Of a DNA stretch of 64,000 bases, positions 34,448 to 46,218 are shown piece by piece. Location of the stretch: assembly GCF_030272615.1 (NCBI RefSeq), contig NC_081410.1:221145415-221209414 (forward strand), given 5' to 3'. How positions within the stretch are numbered: the first letter of the stretch is position 1; the number at the start of each line of letters is the position of its first letter. The notes under the pieces are model-generated. The model was not told where the DNA came from and did no database searches. It saw only the letters and a program-made list of their open reading frames with translations. The DNA comes from Cryptomeria japonica. Lineage: Eukaryota; Streptophyta; Pinopsida; Cupressales; Cupressaceae. Position numbers and translations under genes: made by a program.

Positions 34448-35119
34448 ATGGATACTCCAGTTAGGCTTGTTAGTAGCAAAGCGCAGGTCGCTTTCTTAGG
34501 GAAAATCTCATATCGAATATTACAGAGGATGACGCATAGGAAAAATCCTTTGATAATAGCCACCATCAAGTGAATACTTGGAGAATATTTCATTGATAAT
34601 GCAAACCGATACCGAGTGAATACAGATATCTGCTCGCGGTTCATAGCCTCGGTGCTGGATTGCGGTCAGCCTGGGCTGCTAGCTTGGCAGTTGACCCAAG
34701 CTCCCTTTTCCCAAGATTATTTGGGCAGGCTGGAAGATGTGATTGCATACTATGTCCCTTTCCGAGGGCTTCCACTGCCATCCGACCTAGAGCAGTTCGT
34801 CACACGCAACGAGGAGGTAGCTTGGCACCTGCTCATTAGTGGGCTGAAAACAATGACATTGTCCTCTCATCGGTATCGCACCGAGCTTGCCATGGAATTT
34901 CTTCTGCGTGTCAATTTGATGGTGCCAGTCCCAGAAGGTATAGACTAGTATATTGAATTTAGGGACTACATCATCCTGAGGATTATGACTCCAGATCAAC
35001 AACCAAACCTGGTTGTTATTTTCATGCCCAGGGAGCTCGAGAGCGCCTCTGACTCTGAGTGGTTGGGAGAAGAGGAAACCTCTGACGACGATGAGTACGA
35101 GACTGAAGAGAGCTGTTGA
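34448..35119 (+). pseudogene. Antisense extra ORF of B, acidic C-terminus
   Basis: One frame runs from ATG 34448 (MDTPVRLVSSKAQVAFLGK) to TGA 35117-35119, 223 codons before the stop, with two internal stops (TGA 34571, TAG 34946). The middle holds FIASVLDCGQPGLLAWQLTQ and YYVPFRGLPLPSDLEQFV. The last 35 residues are Asp/Glu/Ser-rich (SDSEWLGEEETSDDDEYE). It faces the integrase gene, whose stop is 324 bp away on the other strand. I do not recognise the family. The even codon flow across the stops and the TATA box argue that it was a gene. Confidence 0.6.
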
Positions 35120-35442
35120 AGATGTGATGAACCGTCACCTTGGACTTGAGCAAAATGATTGCAGAAAAGGAGGGGCCAAGAGCTTACTCATTTTGTAATG
35201 AAAATACAAAAATGTTTTAATATAATGAACTTTTCACTTTTCTCCTTTCTCTGCTTTCTCTTCTTGCTCCTCTCGCTTGCTTGATACTAGCTGAGAATAA
35301 ATAAAATAAATAGGCACTAAAAAAGACTATTCACAATATATACAATATATAAATTTAAAAGGACACAAAACACCTAATGAAAAGGTTTGAGGTGGAAACC
35401 ATTAACCAGAATCGGGTTGGGGTCCCCATTCATGTCTTCTAG

Positions 35443-36600
35443 TTAGAATGCATTGAAACCTTTGCAATGCACAATGCGGGAAGGTCCCTCCCATAAGCAA
35501 TCGAACTTGGCGTGCTGACCAGGCTTCACTGCCCTCTCATTGTATTTCAATACGAGGTCTCCGAGGCTGAAGACTAGATTAGAGCTCTTTTTATTGTCAA
35601 ACCATCTTTTGACGACTTCCTGTTTGTCTTGGAGAGTCGCAAAGGCTACCTCCCTTGCTTCTTCCAGCTTCATAATCTCTGCCAATCTTACGGCCATAGG
35701 GCTGTTTTCAGCCACTTCCATTGATTTTAGTAATTGCAATGTTGGGATCTCTAGCGACATGGGGAAAAGTGCATCCTTTCCATATACCAACTTATACAGG
35801 GAGTTTTTAAGAATTTGCTTGGGTGTTATGCGGTCTGCCCATAATGTGCTTCTCAAGTGGTGGTGCCACTCCCTCTTGTATTCAGGATCTATCCTTCTAA
35901 TAAGTTTGATCAAGTTTTTGTTAGTGGACTCAACAAGTCCATTCCCTTGAGGATAGTAGTTAGAAGAGGTTTTGAGATAGATACCTCTGCTGAGGGCGAA
36001 TTGGGTAATTCGTGAGCCTATGAATGCGTGCGCATTATGCGATATAATAGTTTTGGGGGAACCGTATCGGCACACCAGGTCTTCTAGGAAAGCCAACACT
36101 TCACTTTCTGATGAGTTCCTTAAAGGAACGGCTTTGGACCATCTGGTGAAATAATCAGTAGCTGTCAAGATCTACTTATGTCTATCCGAACTGGGAGGAT
36201 TGATCATTCCGATAAAATCAAGACCCCATTGAGCGAAAGGCTCTTCCACTGACACAAGCCTAAGAGGCATTGTAGCTTTCTTGCTCCTTCCTGTGTAATA
36301 CTAGCACTCCTTGCATTCCCTTACTAAATTATGTGTGTCTTTAAACATGGACAACCAAAAATACCCGGCTTAAGTAATCTTGATAGTAGTCGTTGGTGCA
36401 AAGAAATGGCCTCCTGAGGAGTTGTAGTGGAATTCATGTACAATTTTATCAGCCTGGCTCTGGTCTACATAGCAGAGCAGGATTCCATCAAAATTTCTTT
36501 TGAAAAGGATTCCATCTATTAAGCGGAAACCGTTGTTTTGGAGTCTGTAAAATCTCCTCTTAACCGGGGGGAGATCTTCACGAAAAATCCCACTCTTCAT
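35443..36600 (-). pseudogene. B integrase, active site damaged
   Basis: A His pair lies near 36430 (EFHYNSSGGHFF) and CKEC near 36310. The core shows QWGLDFIG (first Asp), then IISHNAHAF, where the second catalytic Asp is His, then NGLVESTNK with the Glu. The C-terminal part FSLGDLVLKYNERAVKPG is intact, with no chromodomain. In-frame stops lie between 36600 and 36168. It is in the same frame as RT. Confidence 0.88.
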
Positions 36601-36639
36601 GAATTACTTTCTTTTCTCAATCCATCTGTCATTTTGGAA

Positions 36640-38151
36640 CATTAGGCAAAAACATAATTGTTTCATCTGTGGCCGCTTCATCATCGCAGGGCTCGCATTC
36701 TTGAACTATATATTCGCACAGGCCTCTCCCACGAACAAGCTTTGTCGGCTTGACATCGACATCATATTCCAAGATCTTGGTGATCCAATTTGCCCTTTTT
36801 TAAATGATGTCACCCTCCATAATGTATTCCCGTACTGCAAGATGAGCTACGTACACCGTGGTACGTACACCGTGGTTTTATTATAGGTGATGAAATGCCT
36901 GAATTTCTTTAGTCCTTTTATAGCGGCTAAGACTTGATTCTCGACAAAGTTGTATCGGGCTTCATAATCCTTAAGAGTCTTTGAATGAAAAGCTATGTGA
37001 TGCTCACCTCCTTTTTGGGCATCCTTTTGGGTTAGGACCATGGTGATGCTATGTTAGCCAGAAAAAACATACATTATGAAGTCCTTTGACATGTCTAGGT
37101 TAGACAATACAGGAGCTGAACAAATAACATTTTTAATCTCATCAAAAGCTTTTTTGGCTTCAGTTGTCCATTTGAAATGTATATCCTTTTTTAACATGAG
37201 GGTGATGGGTCTTATTATTCCGGCAAAGTCAGAAATAAAGCGACTAACAAAATTGACCTTTCCTAAAAAAGATTGGACTCCCTTTTTGTTGACCGGGAGG
37301 GGAAGGTCTTTAATGGCCTCGACTTGGTCTGGGTCAATGGAAATGCCCTCCTTTGAAACTATATGCCCAAGTAATTTTCCTTGAGGAACCCCAAAGATAC
37401 ACTTGTTTGGGTTTAAGGAAATCCCAAATTCAAGACATTTTTGGAGGACTAATTCGAAATGGTCAAAATGATCCTCCCGGTGCTTGGAAAACACAGTCAG
37501 GTCATGTAAGTATATTAAGATGATCTTATTAATTATCTCTTTGAAAGATGAATCCATGGCCCTTTGAAAATTTGCCCCAGCATTTGACAATCCGAAGAGC
37601 ATCTTCTGGTACGCAAACATTCCCCACTTAGTGGTGAACATCGTCTTGTGTTGGTCCTCCGCCTTCACGCTTACCTAGTTATATCTTGAGAAACCGTCGA
37701 GCATTGAGAACATTTCTGATCCCACCACCATGCTCAGTAATTGCTCCATTGATGGCAGAAGATAGTGGTCTTTGAGAGACACCTGATTTAGATCTCAGAA
37801 ATCCACAGAGAGCCGGATATCTCCATTCTTTTTCCTAACAGGCACCAAATTTGACACCCATGTACTGTGTTTTATGGGGTAAATGATCCTTGATTCGATC
37901 AACTTTTTCAACTCCTGAGCCATGAGAGATTCAATTTTTGTGTTAACCGGTCTTTGCTTTTGCCAGACCGGCTTGGCCTCATTTGCAAGCCCAATGGTAG
38001 GATAGATGATATTAGGATCGTATCCTCTTAAATCCTCATAAGACCAAGCCAAGACAACTTCATATTCATCACAGTATTGGACCAACTTATTTCTGTCTTC
38101 GGAGGAAACATCCTTTCCTACCTTGAGAACTCTTCCACTGTCGACCGACAT
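36640..38151 (-). pseudogene. B reverse transcriptase and RNase H
   Basis: RT runs from 38151 (VLAWSYEDLRGYDP) through STWVSNLVPVRKKNGDIRLS and FAYQKMLFGLSNAGANFQRA to YLHDLTVFS, where the first catalytic Asp of YxDD is replaced by His. The thumb and connection blocks (GKLLGHIVSKEG, QSFLGKVNFVSRF) are clear. RNase H (37053-36847) keeps HSKTLKDYEARY and KFRHFI, then is broken by a 14-bp tandem duplication at about 36846-36873. All these pieces share one frame. Confidence 0.88.
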
Positions 38152-38479
38152 TTTGACGTAATCCCCTTTGATTGTTGTGAGCTTCTGCTTATCTTTTTTG
38201 GCATCCTCATGGTCAAACAGGTTCTATAAAGTGATCAAACCATTAGGAAGCTTGTTAGATCTCAGCTAGATGACCTGATTCCCGTAGGCTTCCTTTACCT
38301 TAGGCTGCAGCTGATCAGCAAATTCTCCCAAGCTTTGGATGAACAAAGCAATCTATTCATCGCTCTCAAACACCTGCCAGTGAGTATCATTATCAGGGAT
38401 AGCCGAGCGGACAACCACGCCGACTGCTTGAGATCTGGTGAGTAAGTCCGTAGCAGGATCAAATTGCGCTCCGATGGTA

Positions 38480-38930
38480 GCCATTTGGTCTGCCATGGTA
38501 TTCGTTTTCTGAGGAATACTTATGATATTGAAAGAATCAAAACTTTCTATTACATCTCACACTCTAGCGCGGTAAGACCTCATGCAGACGTTCTTGGCAC
38601 TAGATATCCCTCGAACTTGATGGACCACCAGCTCAGAATCACCAAGGACTTTCAACTTTTTAATGCCCATCCTTTCCGCCATGTTCAAACCTTGAATCAG
38701 TCCTTCATACTCTGCTTCATTATTTGAGCACGCAAACTATAACTGAAAAGGCTTCAAGATTTGCTCGCCCGAAGGGGGGGTGAGACAAACTCCTGCTTTG
38801 AAGCCCATCTTGCATTTGGCATCATCGAAGTGCAGGGTCCATAATGCCTAAGAAAACTTCTCTTCGGAGAACGGATCCTTAGTAATCTTTGGGATGATCT
38901 GATTCTCTTCAAAAATGCAATAGGTACCCA
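38480..38930 (-). pseudogene. B archaeal-type RNase H, placed before RT
   Basis: On the minus strand ALWTLHFDDAKCKMG, PPSGEQILKPFQL, ACSNNEAEYEGLIQGL and KKLKVLGDSELVVHQV follow each other, the D-E-D pattern of the additional (aRH) domain of Tat elements. A final Asp lies in MADQMA. At least two stops interrupt it. It lies between protease (39.5 kb) and RT (38.15 kb), not after the usual RNase H. Confidence 0.85.
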
Positions 38931-39299
38931 GGCCGGTGGCATGGTAGTTAGAGAAGGGGTTTGAATCTATGAACTCATTCAGGAAGACTTCTTGCTCAGG
39001 TGGAAATTATCCCGTTACTTCTTCGTCTTTTAAAAGATCTACCACCTTCCGTTCATCATTTGATATAGAGGTGTGTGTAGGCTCGAAATTGATCAAGGCC
39101 TGGTCGGCTACATGCTCAGCATGGAGGGGTTCTGAGAGGATTTTCAGCTTGGCGACGTGTTGGGTATGAAGGATGAGATGGGACCAATCTAGGGACAATA
39201 TAGCCTCCTATTTTAGTGGTAAAGTCTTAGGAAAGACAAATCTCGAAGACAGGCGGGATATCAATGACCACTACTTCTTGAGACACCATCATGCTCGGA

Positions 39300-39583
39300 C
39301 ATGCAAACAACATTAGAGGAAGGTTTTTAATGAGACCTACCGTCTAAACCCTGTTCCCATCGAGCTGCATAACCCCTTTATTCAAAGGGTCATACCTGAT
39401 GTTTAATACGTTGGTGATTGTTTTAGGCATGATGGTAATGCTAGCCTCGGAATCTATCATGGAGTTATGCAAAAGTTTATCTCCAACTATAAGGGTAAGG
39501 TAGAATGGATTTGGCTTAGGCTTACCTTCTCTTTGGGCAGTAGGGGGCGAGCCTTCATTTGTCAATACGGTCGGAGAGTGCAC
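39300..39583 (-). pseudogene. B aspartic protease
   Basis: SMIDSEASITIMPKTI near 39460 is the active-site block; the expected DSG is DSE, so the flexible Gly is lost. The domain is preceded by a charged linker (40156-39629) with the RMRAMTMDKPPEQL segment. Confidence 0.75.
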
Positions 39584-40149
39584 TTCACCTACTGCGGGTC
39601 GGAGACTCGTTCCGTCAGTCTGAAGAGACTATGGAGTTATCACACTTGCATCCTTTCCACCATGAGATCGAGCCTCTCTTAGTCTGTTCTTTTTCTCCAG
39701 AATACTCAGGAGATCCCATAGAGAGACATGAGTCGGGGCCTTCTTCAATTGTTCTACCACATCTAGCACCTGAGGTGTGAGAACCTTCAACTCCTTCAGC
39801 TTATAAGGGATAAACTCTTTTCTCGGATAGGAAGAGTTAGCGACCAGTTGTTCAGGGGGTTTGTCCATGGTCATTGCTCTCATCCTGCCAGTACTTTCCC
39901 CAGTCAAACGCCTTTTAGAGCGGAGATTGTAATCTGAGTGCACGAGAGGGGTTCCATCCTTTGAGGCGATTGTGTCATTGGTCAGCACTGCATCATCATC
40001 TTCCATCCATGAAAAAAGTGCATGATCGGGGGCGATCTTTGCTTCTTGCTGCAATGACATTCCTTGCATCCGAACGACAAAAGTTGCATTATCCATACCC
40101 AGAGATATATATGCAGACTCATCCGGCATGATGCCTGAATTTATTTGTT

Positions 40150-41260
40150 CTGCCACCCTCTGCTACAAATTACCTCTTGGAAAATTCCTCGGAGTATGAG
40201 CTTTGTTGCACGGAAAACACCAAGAGTTGGTGTCGTCCGCCAGGTTATTTTGGCCTGTTGTCAGTTCCCTACCAGTGGTTGGGTAAACAACTTGCAACGA
40301 ATTTGGGATTGGGACTATTTTTCCATTCGGTTGAGGAGATATATCAGCACGGTGATTCGTATGTTGGTACAGAGGTCAATTCCCTTGAAAATTTTGCTGA
40401 AAAGGGGGCTTGGTGGGTGAGACCTGGGCTCTTTTTAGGTTGACAATCTCATTGGAGAAGGATCTTAGAATATTCTTCATATCACTAACTTCAGTAGTCA
40501 AAGAGGCGGTTTGGGGAGTAGGAAAAAAATACATAGAGTGCAGAGCGGACGTACTAGGAGTAGCTTCTTTTAAGACCTGAGTGGATATCTCAAGGAATAC
40601 TGGCATTGTGGGGCGAGGGGCTAGCTTCCTAGCATTGATAAGGTTATTTTCAGCTTGGACTACTATGTCAAATGCTTGTTGTCTTATTGCCTCCTAAAGA
40701 TTGAATCATCATTGATATGTCAGAATTGAAAGCTTTTAAATAGAATATGAAAGCCATATCCGCCAGAGGGAGAGAAGACAAAGGTATCCTCTGTCAGGTT
40801 CACTGAAACCTCAGATTAAAATCAGTTAGTGCTTCCATTGGAGCCCTTTTTATTGTGATAAGTTGGTGCATCAAGGACGATCTGTCGGCTTTATCTGAGA
40901 ATCTCTGAAAGAAACGATCTCACAGCTGATCCCAATCTCCTATAGTGTTGGGGCCTAAGGATGTGAACCAATCCAAAGCTTTTCCCTTGAAAGAGGCTAC
41001 GAGAAATCTTAGAGCCACATTTTATTCAGTGATGCCATGGACAGTGCAGACAGTGGCTACATCCTGCAAATGCTCCCCGGGAGTTTTATGGCATTCTCCT
41101 GTGAACTTAGGAACGACTTTAAGCGTAGCTACAGGGATGGCTCCCCAAACCACAAGTCGAATTGGGGGAATGAGAGGGCTACCATTATCCTAGGTCACAA
41201 AATTTATGGGGGGAACGTGTGCCATCATAGCGTGTATGACTGCGGGAAAACTCTGTGAGG
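40150..41260 (-). pseudogene. B Gag and degenerate zinc knuckle
   Basis: With stops removed by eye, one frame shows the gag core: a FTGECHKTPGEHLQDV block, FLVASFKGKALDWFTSLGP, RFFQRFSDKAD and an ALTDFNLRF block. The 40606-40376 segment follows. The knuckle near 40210 reads CFPCNKAHTPRNF, with the final Cys and part of the spacing lost. Gag would package the element RNA; this copy is inactive. Confidence 0.78.
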
Positions 41261-41385
41261 ATGAAGTTGTGGCTCAATGGACGGTCACCAGTGGAGGAAA
41301 AAGAAGGTGAGGATTTAAAGCTGCCTAACTCTTGGTGACAAGCTTATGACTCATAAACTAGCTCAGAGATATATTTGAAGTAAAT

Positions 41386-41404
41386 GGTCCCACCGGGCGT
41401 GCCA
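41386..41404 (-). other. Primer binding site candidate of B
   Basis: The minus strand reads TGGCACGCCCGGTGGGACC, 10 bp inside the 5' LTR. It starts with TGG as required for pairing with tRNA CCA. I could not assign the tRNA from memory. Confidence 0.55.
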
Positions 41405-41414
41405 GAAAAAGAAC

Positions 41415-41802
41415 TGTTGACTCTAAATTTTACCTTGGAAACAAACAACCTTATGGGAAATTTAGTGATGGGGGACCAGTTGCCCAGGGTTCACTGAATG
41501 ACTTCCGAGATTGAGAAGCCGACTCTTCCTTATGGGTTTTGAGGAAAGGGAAAAGAAGGAAATACTTAAAACAATAAATCTAAACTATTGAGGCGATGCA
41601 CTAGAGCATTTTTAAGAAAGACAAGAGCATACAAAACCCAAGTACATGTGATTTTTGAGCCAATTCAACAATCTACAAGTATGAATCAGGAACATAACCA
41701 AGACACAATTAAATCTCTTTGCAACATACAAAAATACTTATCATGCATTTACCAGCTAACAAGTGCAAAACATAGTTTAATCGGCAAAATCTTAGATATA
41801 TG
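41415..41802 (-). repeat. 5' LTR of B, first part
   Basis: Matches 28574-28970. It is cut by insertion of C after atatg (41798-41802). Confidence 0.92.
41798..41802. repeat. Target-site duplication of C, left
   Basis: atatg, repeated at 60228-60232. The uninterrupted LTR (28966 region, tagatatatgtattc) has it once. Confidence 0.92.
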
Positions 41803-43148
41803 TGATGCTCTGGAAAATGGGGCAAAGTTAGACTAAAGCCTATGGTCATATAACACACAAAAACACAAAAAACCGTTAGTGTTAATCAACCAAAAACTAA
41901 TCTAAGCAGGAATATCAAAAAAGACACTAAAAAGATGATAAGATATTTAACTATGGAAGCAAATACAACAAGGCATCTCCAAATGCCTTCTACCATGCTC
42001 TTAGCTCCTTCTCCCTTATTCCTCTCCTCTCCAAGTTCCAAATTAGTGTAGCTCTCAGCAGCTTTTTGCACTATGGATGCTTATGGAGGTTCAAGATTGT
42101 AGATGATTATGATTTATGTTATGCAAGTGTGAATAAAAGCTGAAATAAGAGATTTATTTAATTAATTAATTGATTTTAAACCAAAAGAGTGAATATGATG
42201 CTAAATGCTCTCTAAAAATGCCTATATATTAAATGCATACAAGTTTTTCAGGATCTAGATTATGAAGAAATGGGCTCTATTTATAGGAAAAATGGAGCAA
42301 TGGATGGTTGAGATTGAGTAATCTCAACAAGGGTCAGGATTGAATGATATTCAATCCATGTGAGGACTTTCAACCCAATCCCAGGATGACAAGTGTCAAT
42401 ATGAGATGGGTTGAGAGGAGAGGGAATAAGCATTAAATGCTTGACATGACCTGAAGGTTAACTTGGGAGTCAAGGTCAAGGTTGGGTTGAGTGAATAAAT
42501 TCTTTATTCAAAGAATAAAGCCTTTATCCAATGGATAAACTCTTGTGCAAGGGATAAAGGGATAACCATGGTCAAAGCAATAAATACTTGAGGAGACACA
42601 TGAGTCACATGAGGGTTGAGTTAGGGTCTAACCATAAATGGTCATGTAAGAGCCATAAGTGGTTTGGAAGACTTTAGAGGTTAAATTGTTGAACACACCA
42701 AGCATTTAATGCTTTTCAAAGATTTTGAAGTCTTTGAGAAGTGACTCCAAGTTGCTTAGGAATGTGACAATAATTAGGGGATGGATTAGGCTAATTGATT
42801 AGGATTAGATAGGTTCTAGAAGAATTTAGGAAAAAGATTTAGGAGGCAAGTGGGAGATGTAGGAAAATGCTAGTGGGGGAATAAATGATTTAAATAAATG
42901 TTTTATTTAATTTATTTAAAAGAGGGAAGAGGATTAAATTGAATAAATAGAATTTATTCATTTATTTGATTGTGAATTTGGATGAATAAATAAATAAAAA
43001 TAAATTGAATAATTTATTTAATTAATAGGAGAATGTTTGAAGATAAATTAATTAAATATTAATTTAATTAACTGATGGCTAGTGGATTTTTAATCAAATA
43101 AATACGAAATATTCATTTAATTAAAATGGACAGACTTATGTGACTACA
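41803..43148 (-). repeat. 3' LTR of C
   Basis: TG...CA ends (tgatgctct...gactaca). In the first 130 bp there are 8 differences from the 5' LTR. The TATAAATA core (42278-42285 on the minus strand) is shared with the 5' LTR. Confidence 0.95.
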
Positions 43149-43162
43149 TTTGCCCCTCTTTG
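43149..43162 (-). other. Polypurine tract of C
   Basis: On the minus strand CAAAGAGGGGCAAA precedes the 3' LTR directly. Confidence 0.8.
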
Positions 43163-43460
43163 AGACGGTGCGGTTTATCGCGTCGTTTCAAAGAAATAAA
43201 ACATAGGTGCGAAGAAATATGCCCCATAAAATATTAATTTAATGGATGGTATGCCCCCTCGAGAGATGGGCCGAATTTTTTTGAAAAATCAGGCGATCTC
43301 TCGAAAAAGAATGAAAATTGACAGGGTGGTAGAAGAGAAGATGTTAGCAGTATTGGTGAAAAATAGAAGAAATCGGAGTTAAAATGAGGAAATGGAAGGC
43401 TCAAGAAGTTCGCGGGGACCACAGCGGTGAGCAGGAGAAAATTAGGGTTACGACGAAGGG

Positions 43461-43468
43461 TATATATG
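43461..43468 (+). promoter_or_regulatory. TATA box for antisense PMD gene
   Basis: TATATATG in a GC-richer promoter-like stretch, about 97 bp upstream of the candidate first ATG (43565). It is on the strand opposite to gag-pol and only 310 bp inside the 3' LTR. Confidence 0.5.
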
Positions 43469-43564
43469 AGGAGAAAGGGGTGAAAACAAGCTCATTTGCA
43501 TTCGCGTCCATAGTGGAAATTGAGCTCTGGGAGTGATTGTTTAGAGAAGTAAGTAGCAGTCAGG

Positions 43565-43654
43565 ATGCCGGTTCCCATAGCAGAGCACTGATTAGAGAGA
43601 GTTCGACAATTTCAGCGGCCAGACGACTACGGACCAACGATATGTGAATTTGAA
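43565..43654 (+). pseudogene. Candidate exon 1 of antisense PMD gene
   Basis: From ATG 43565 the frame reads MPVPIAEH, stop (TGA 43589-43591), LERVRQFQRPDDYGPTICEFE. The second part looks coding and then collapses into T-rich non-coding DNA. The open PMD frame starts again at 44287 after a tag acceptor with EDLRILQLRERHP. The simplest reading is one exon pair. No clean GT donor is visible at 43654, so the donor may have mutated or the junction may be elsewhere. Confidence 0.45.
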
Positions 43655-43710
43655 TTTTTTATTTTTATGCATTTTTTATATGTTTTTTGTTGAGTCCAAG
43701 TTGAGTCAAC

Positions 43711-44010
43711 ACAATAGCGCTAAAACTATGTTTTGGCATTGTTGTTAACTTAATTAGTGCTATTGTGCCGCTATAGCGCTATTGCGTAGTGGTTTTAGCG
43801 CTTTTGTCAAGTGTAGCACTATTGCATAGTTGTTTTAGTGCTTTCGTTTGTTTAGCGCTATTGGGTGGTTGATTGAACATTGTTGTTTGGAGGTGGCGCT
43901 TTTGTATAGTCAATATAGCGCTATTGTTGGTTTAGCATTGTTGAGTAGTTGATTGAGTGCTTTTGTTAGGATATTAGTGTTGTTGTGTGCAAGATAGCGC
44001 TTTTGTGTAG
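43711..44010 (+). repeat. AGCGCT-centred dispersed repeat, antisense leader/intron
   Basis: About a dozen degenerate copies of TAGCGCTATTG or TAGCGCTTTTGT at irregular 20-40 bp spacing. The palindromic core AGCGCT recurs on the opposite strand in the sense leader at 58531-58800. Confidence 0.85.
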
Positions 44011-44286
44011 GAAAATAGATGCCCCAGTTTGTTTGAACAAAAATCTTCTGATGTCAATGATGGATGGATGGATGGAGAGATGAGGTGAGAGTTGTTTTGA
44101 ACCATAGCAGCCCTGATGAGACTTAGGTCATTAGGATAAATGTCTGTTGAAGTCTAGGTGTACCATGATTGGTTATCTGTTGAGACCCGAAGATACTTGA
44201 TCAAAGTATCTGTTGATAGTCTAGGTTTAAACTTAAGAAAGTTTGAAACAAAACAACTGATGATGATGGTTGATGCACTTGTGTAG

Positions 44287-46218
44287 GAGGATCTTCGCAT
44301 CTTACAGTTGCGCGAGAGGCATCCCACCATACAGGTGTTGCGCGATCGATTGACAGAGGTCGAGGTGGATTGCATTGCAACGACATGCCTGTACAATGTG
44401 ATGTATATGCCCATGATTCAGATGAATCACGGTTTGATTACAACATTGGCAGAGCGGTGGCATAGTGAGACATGTACGTTTCACTTAGCACAGGGGGAGA
44501 TGACAGTTACACTGGAGGATGTATGGCGCATCCTGCACATTCCCATTTGAGGAGAGCTGGTGACATACGACCGATCGTGGGGGATTGCAACTATACAACG
44601 GTTTTTGAGGAGGATGTGTATATTGATGATGGGTCGATAGCCTGGAAGGACATAGCAACTTTGTATGAGCCATTACCAGCAGTGCTATCAAGGATTGTTG
44701 GGGGACTGTTATGTCTAGATCGACGATCACACTTGTCGTGGGTTGGGGGCAGGTGATTGAGCAGATGATGACAGAGGGGACTCGGTTTGCATGGGGACCA
44801 TGCATGCTATCGCACTTATATCGGGAGCTACATGAGGTAGCATATCGAGGAATGGACTCATTGGGAGTGGGTATCATGCTACTGCATATCTAGGCATGGG
44901 AGCATCTACCGGTTACCTGACCAATTAGTTTGAGATTCCGAGTAGTAGATCAGCCCTATGTATACATGTATGGAGGGATGATGAGTCAGCCCCACCTGGG
45001 GAAGTTAGAGTGGTGGCGGCGGGCACTGGATGACTTGGATATAGTGATCTAGAGGCCGTACATTGAGTGTGAGCCGTGGGAGGAGGATGCAGAGGCATTG
45101 TCATGTGTTCATGACATGGTACCTCATTGGTAGGACAACTTATAATGTGGAGAGATAGTTGCCGGGTAGGGTGTTGAGACAGTTTGGGCGGAGGCAGGGA
45201 TTGCCTAGTGATTCGGGAGAGTATGCATGGGTAGTACGAGAGAGGTATTTATGGGGGCTAGTGCTACCCTATGATGAGGCATTGGTAGAGTTCCACACAC
45301 TACAAGTGAGACCATGGCATATGAGGTTGGGGATGGTGGATGCTGGGGTGTCAAAGGAGTATACGCAGTATATTGCAGCACATCCGATTCCACGAATATC
45401 AGATCCGGCAGAGCCGATTCCAAATTTTGAGGAGGAGAGGGGATGGAGACAAAGGAGGAGAGGAGGTCGTAGAGTAGTAAGTGGATGGGGGAGAGGGGAT
45501 GGTGGTGGTTATGGGTTTGGAGGAGGTGGCAGATTTGGAGGTGGAGGTGGGGGTGGTGGTCGATTACAACGGAGAGGGAGAGGTGGGCAGCCATTGCGGC
45601 TATCTCAGGGACCTTTGATGCAGGGAGGCATGAGATTAGATGGTAGGGATGCAAGTGAGGGATAGGCACCTATAGATACAGAGGAAGGAGAGACTGGAGA
45701 GGGAGCCACTGGAGAGGTACCTATGGATATGGGGGAGGGAGCTACAGGCAGAGATCTGCGGGATCATATGATAGGATATTTGCAGACTTGTGTAGAGGAT
45801 TTGGAGGGAGAGGTAGCAACTAGAGATGTGCAGTTGTTTGCCCAAGAGTCAAAGTTGACTGTGGTGTTGCGGGAGAGAGATCAGGTCATGGATGGGGTGA
45901 TCCAGTTGCAGGAGAGAGTGTGGGCCTTGGAGGGAGTATAGGGACAGGGGTCGTTTGTGGAGGCATTGGTGAGGGAGGTACGAAGAGCAGGTGCAGAGGT
46001 GGATTACTGGCAGGGCCTATATGAGCAGGAGGTGCCATCTAGTCGACGGGTACTGAGTTATTCACAGATGCGTTGGGAGAGATCAGAGTGATCTCAGAGG
46101 ATCCAGAGCAGTGGGGGTGTGATGGGTCCTCCTCGAAGAGATAGATCAGGTGGTGCAAGGGCTAGTGGGGGAGCAGGTGGTGATGGTGGTGCAACATCCA
46201 GTCAGAGTGGCATCTGAG
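44287..46218 (+). pseudogene. Plant mobile domain (PMD) gene, antisense in C, frameshifted
   Basis: The first frame (44287-44550) reads HGLITTLAERWHSETCTFHL and GEMTVTLEDVWRILHIPI, the start of the PMD fold. In other frames follow DDGSIAWKDIATLYEPLP (44620), TEGTRFAWGPCMLSHLYREL (44770), AWEHLPVT (44893), WWRRALDDLD and RVLRQFGRRQGLP (45170), then YTQYIAAHP. A Gly/Arg-rich tail (45440-45600) and a coiled-coil segment (45720-45940) end the protein. At least three frameshifts and four stops break it. PMD proteins include Arabidopsis MAIN and MAIL1, which act in silencing and genome stability; related PMD genes are known as passengers of Ty3/gypsy and Mutator-like elements. Confidence 0.85.

Noticed and set aside
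45205-45669. 154-codon minus-strand ORF rich in His/Pro/Leu
   Set aside because: It is the shadow of the Gly/Arg-rich PMD tail on the other strand.
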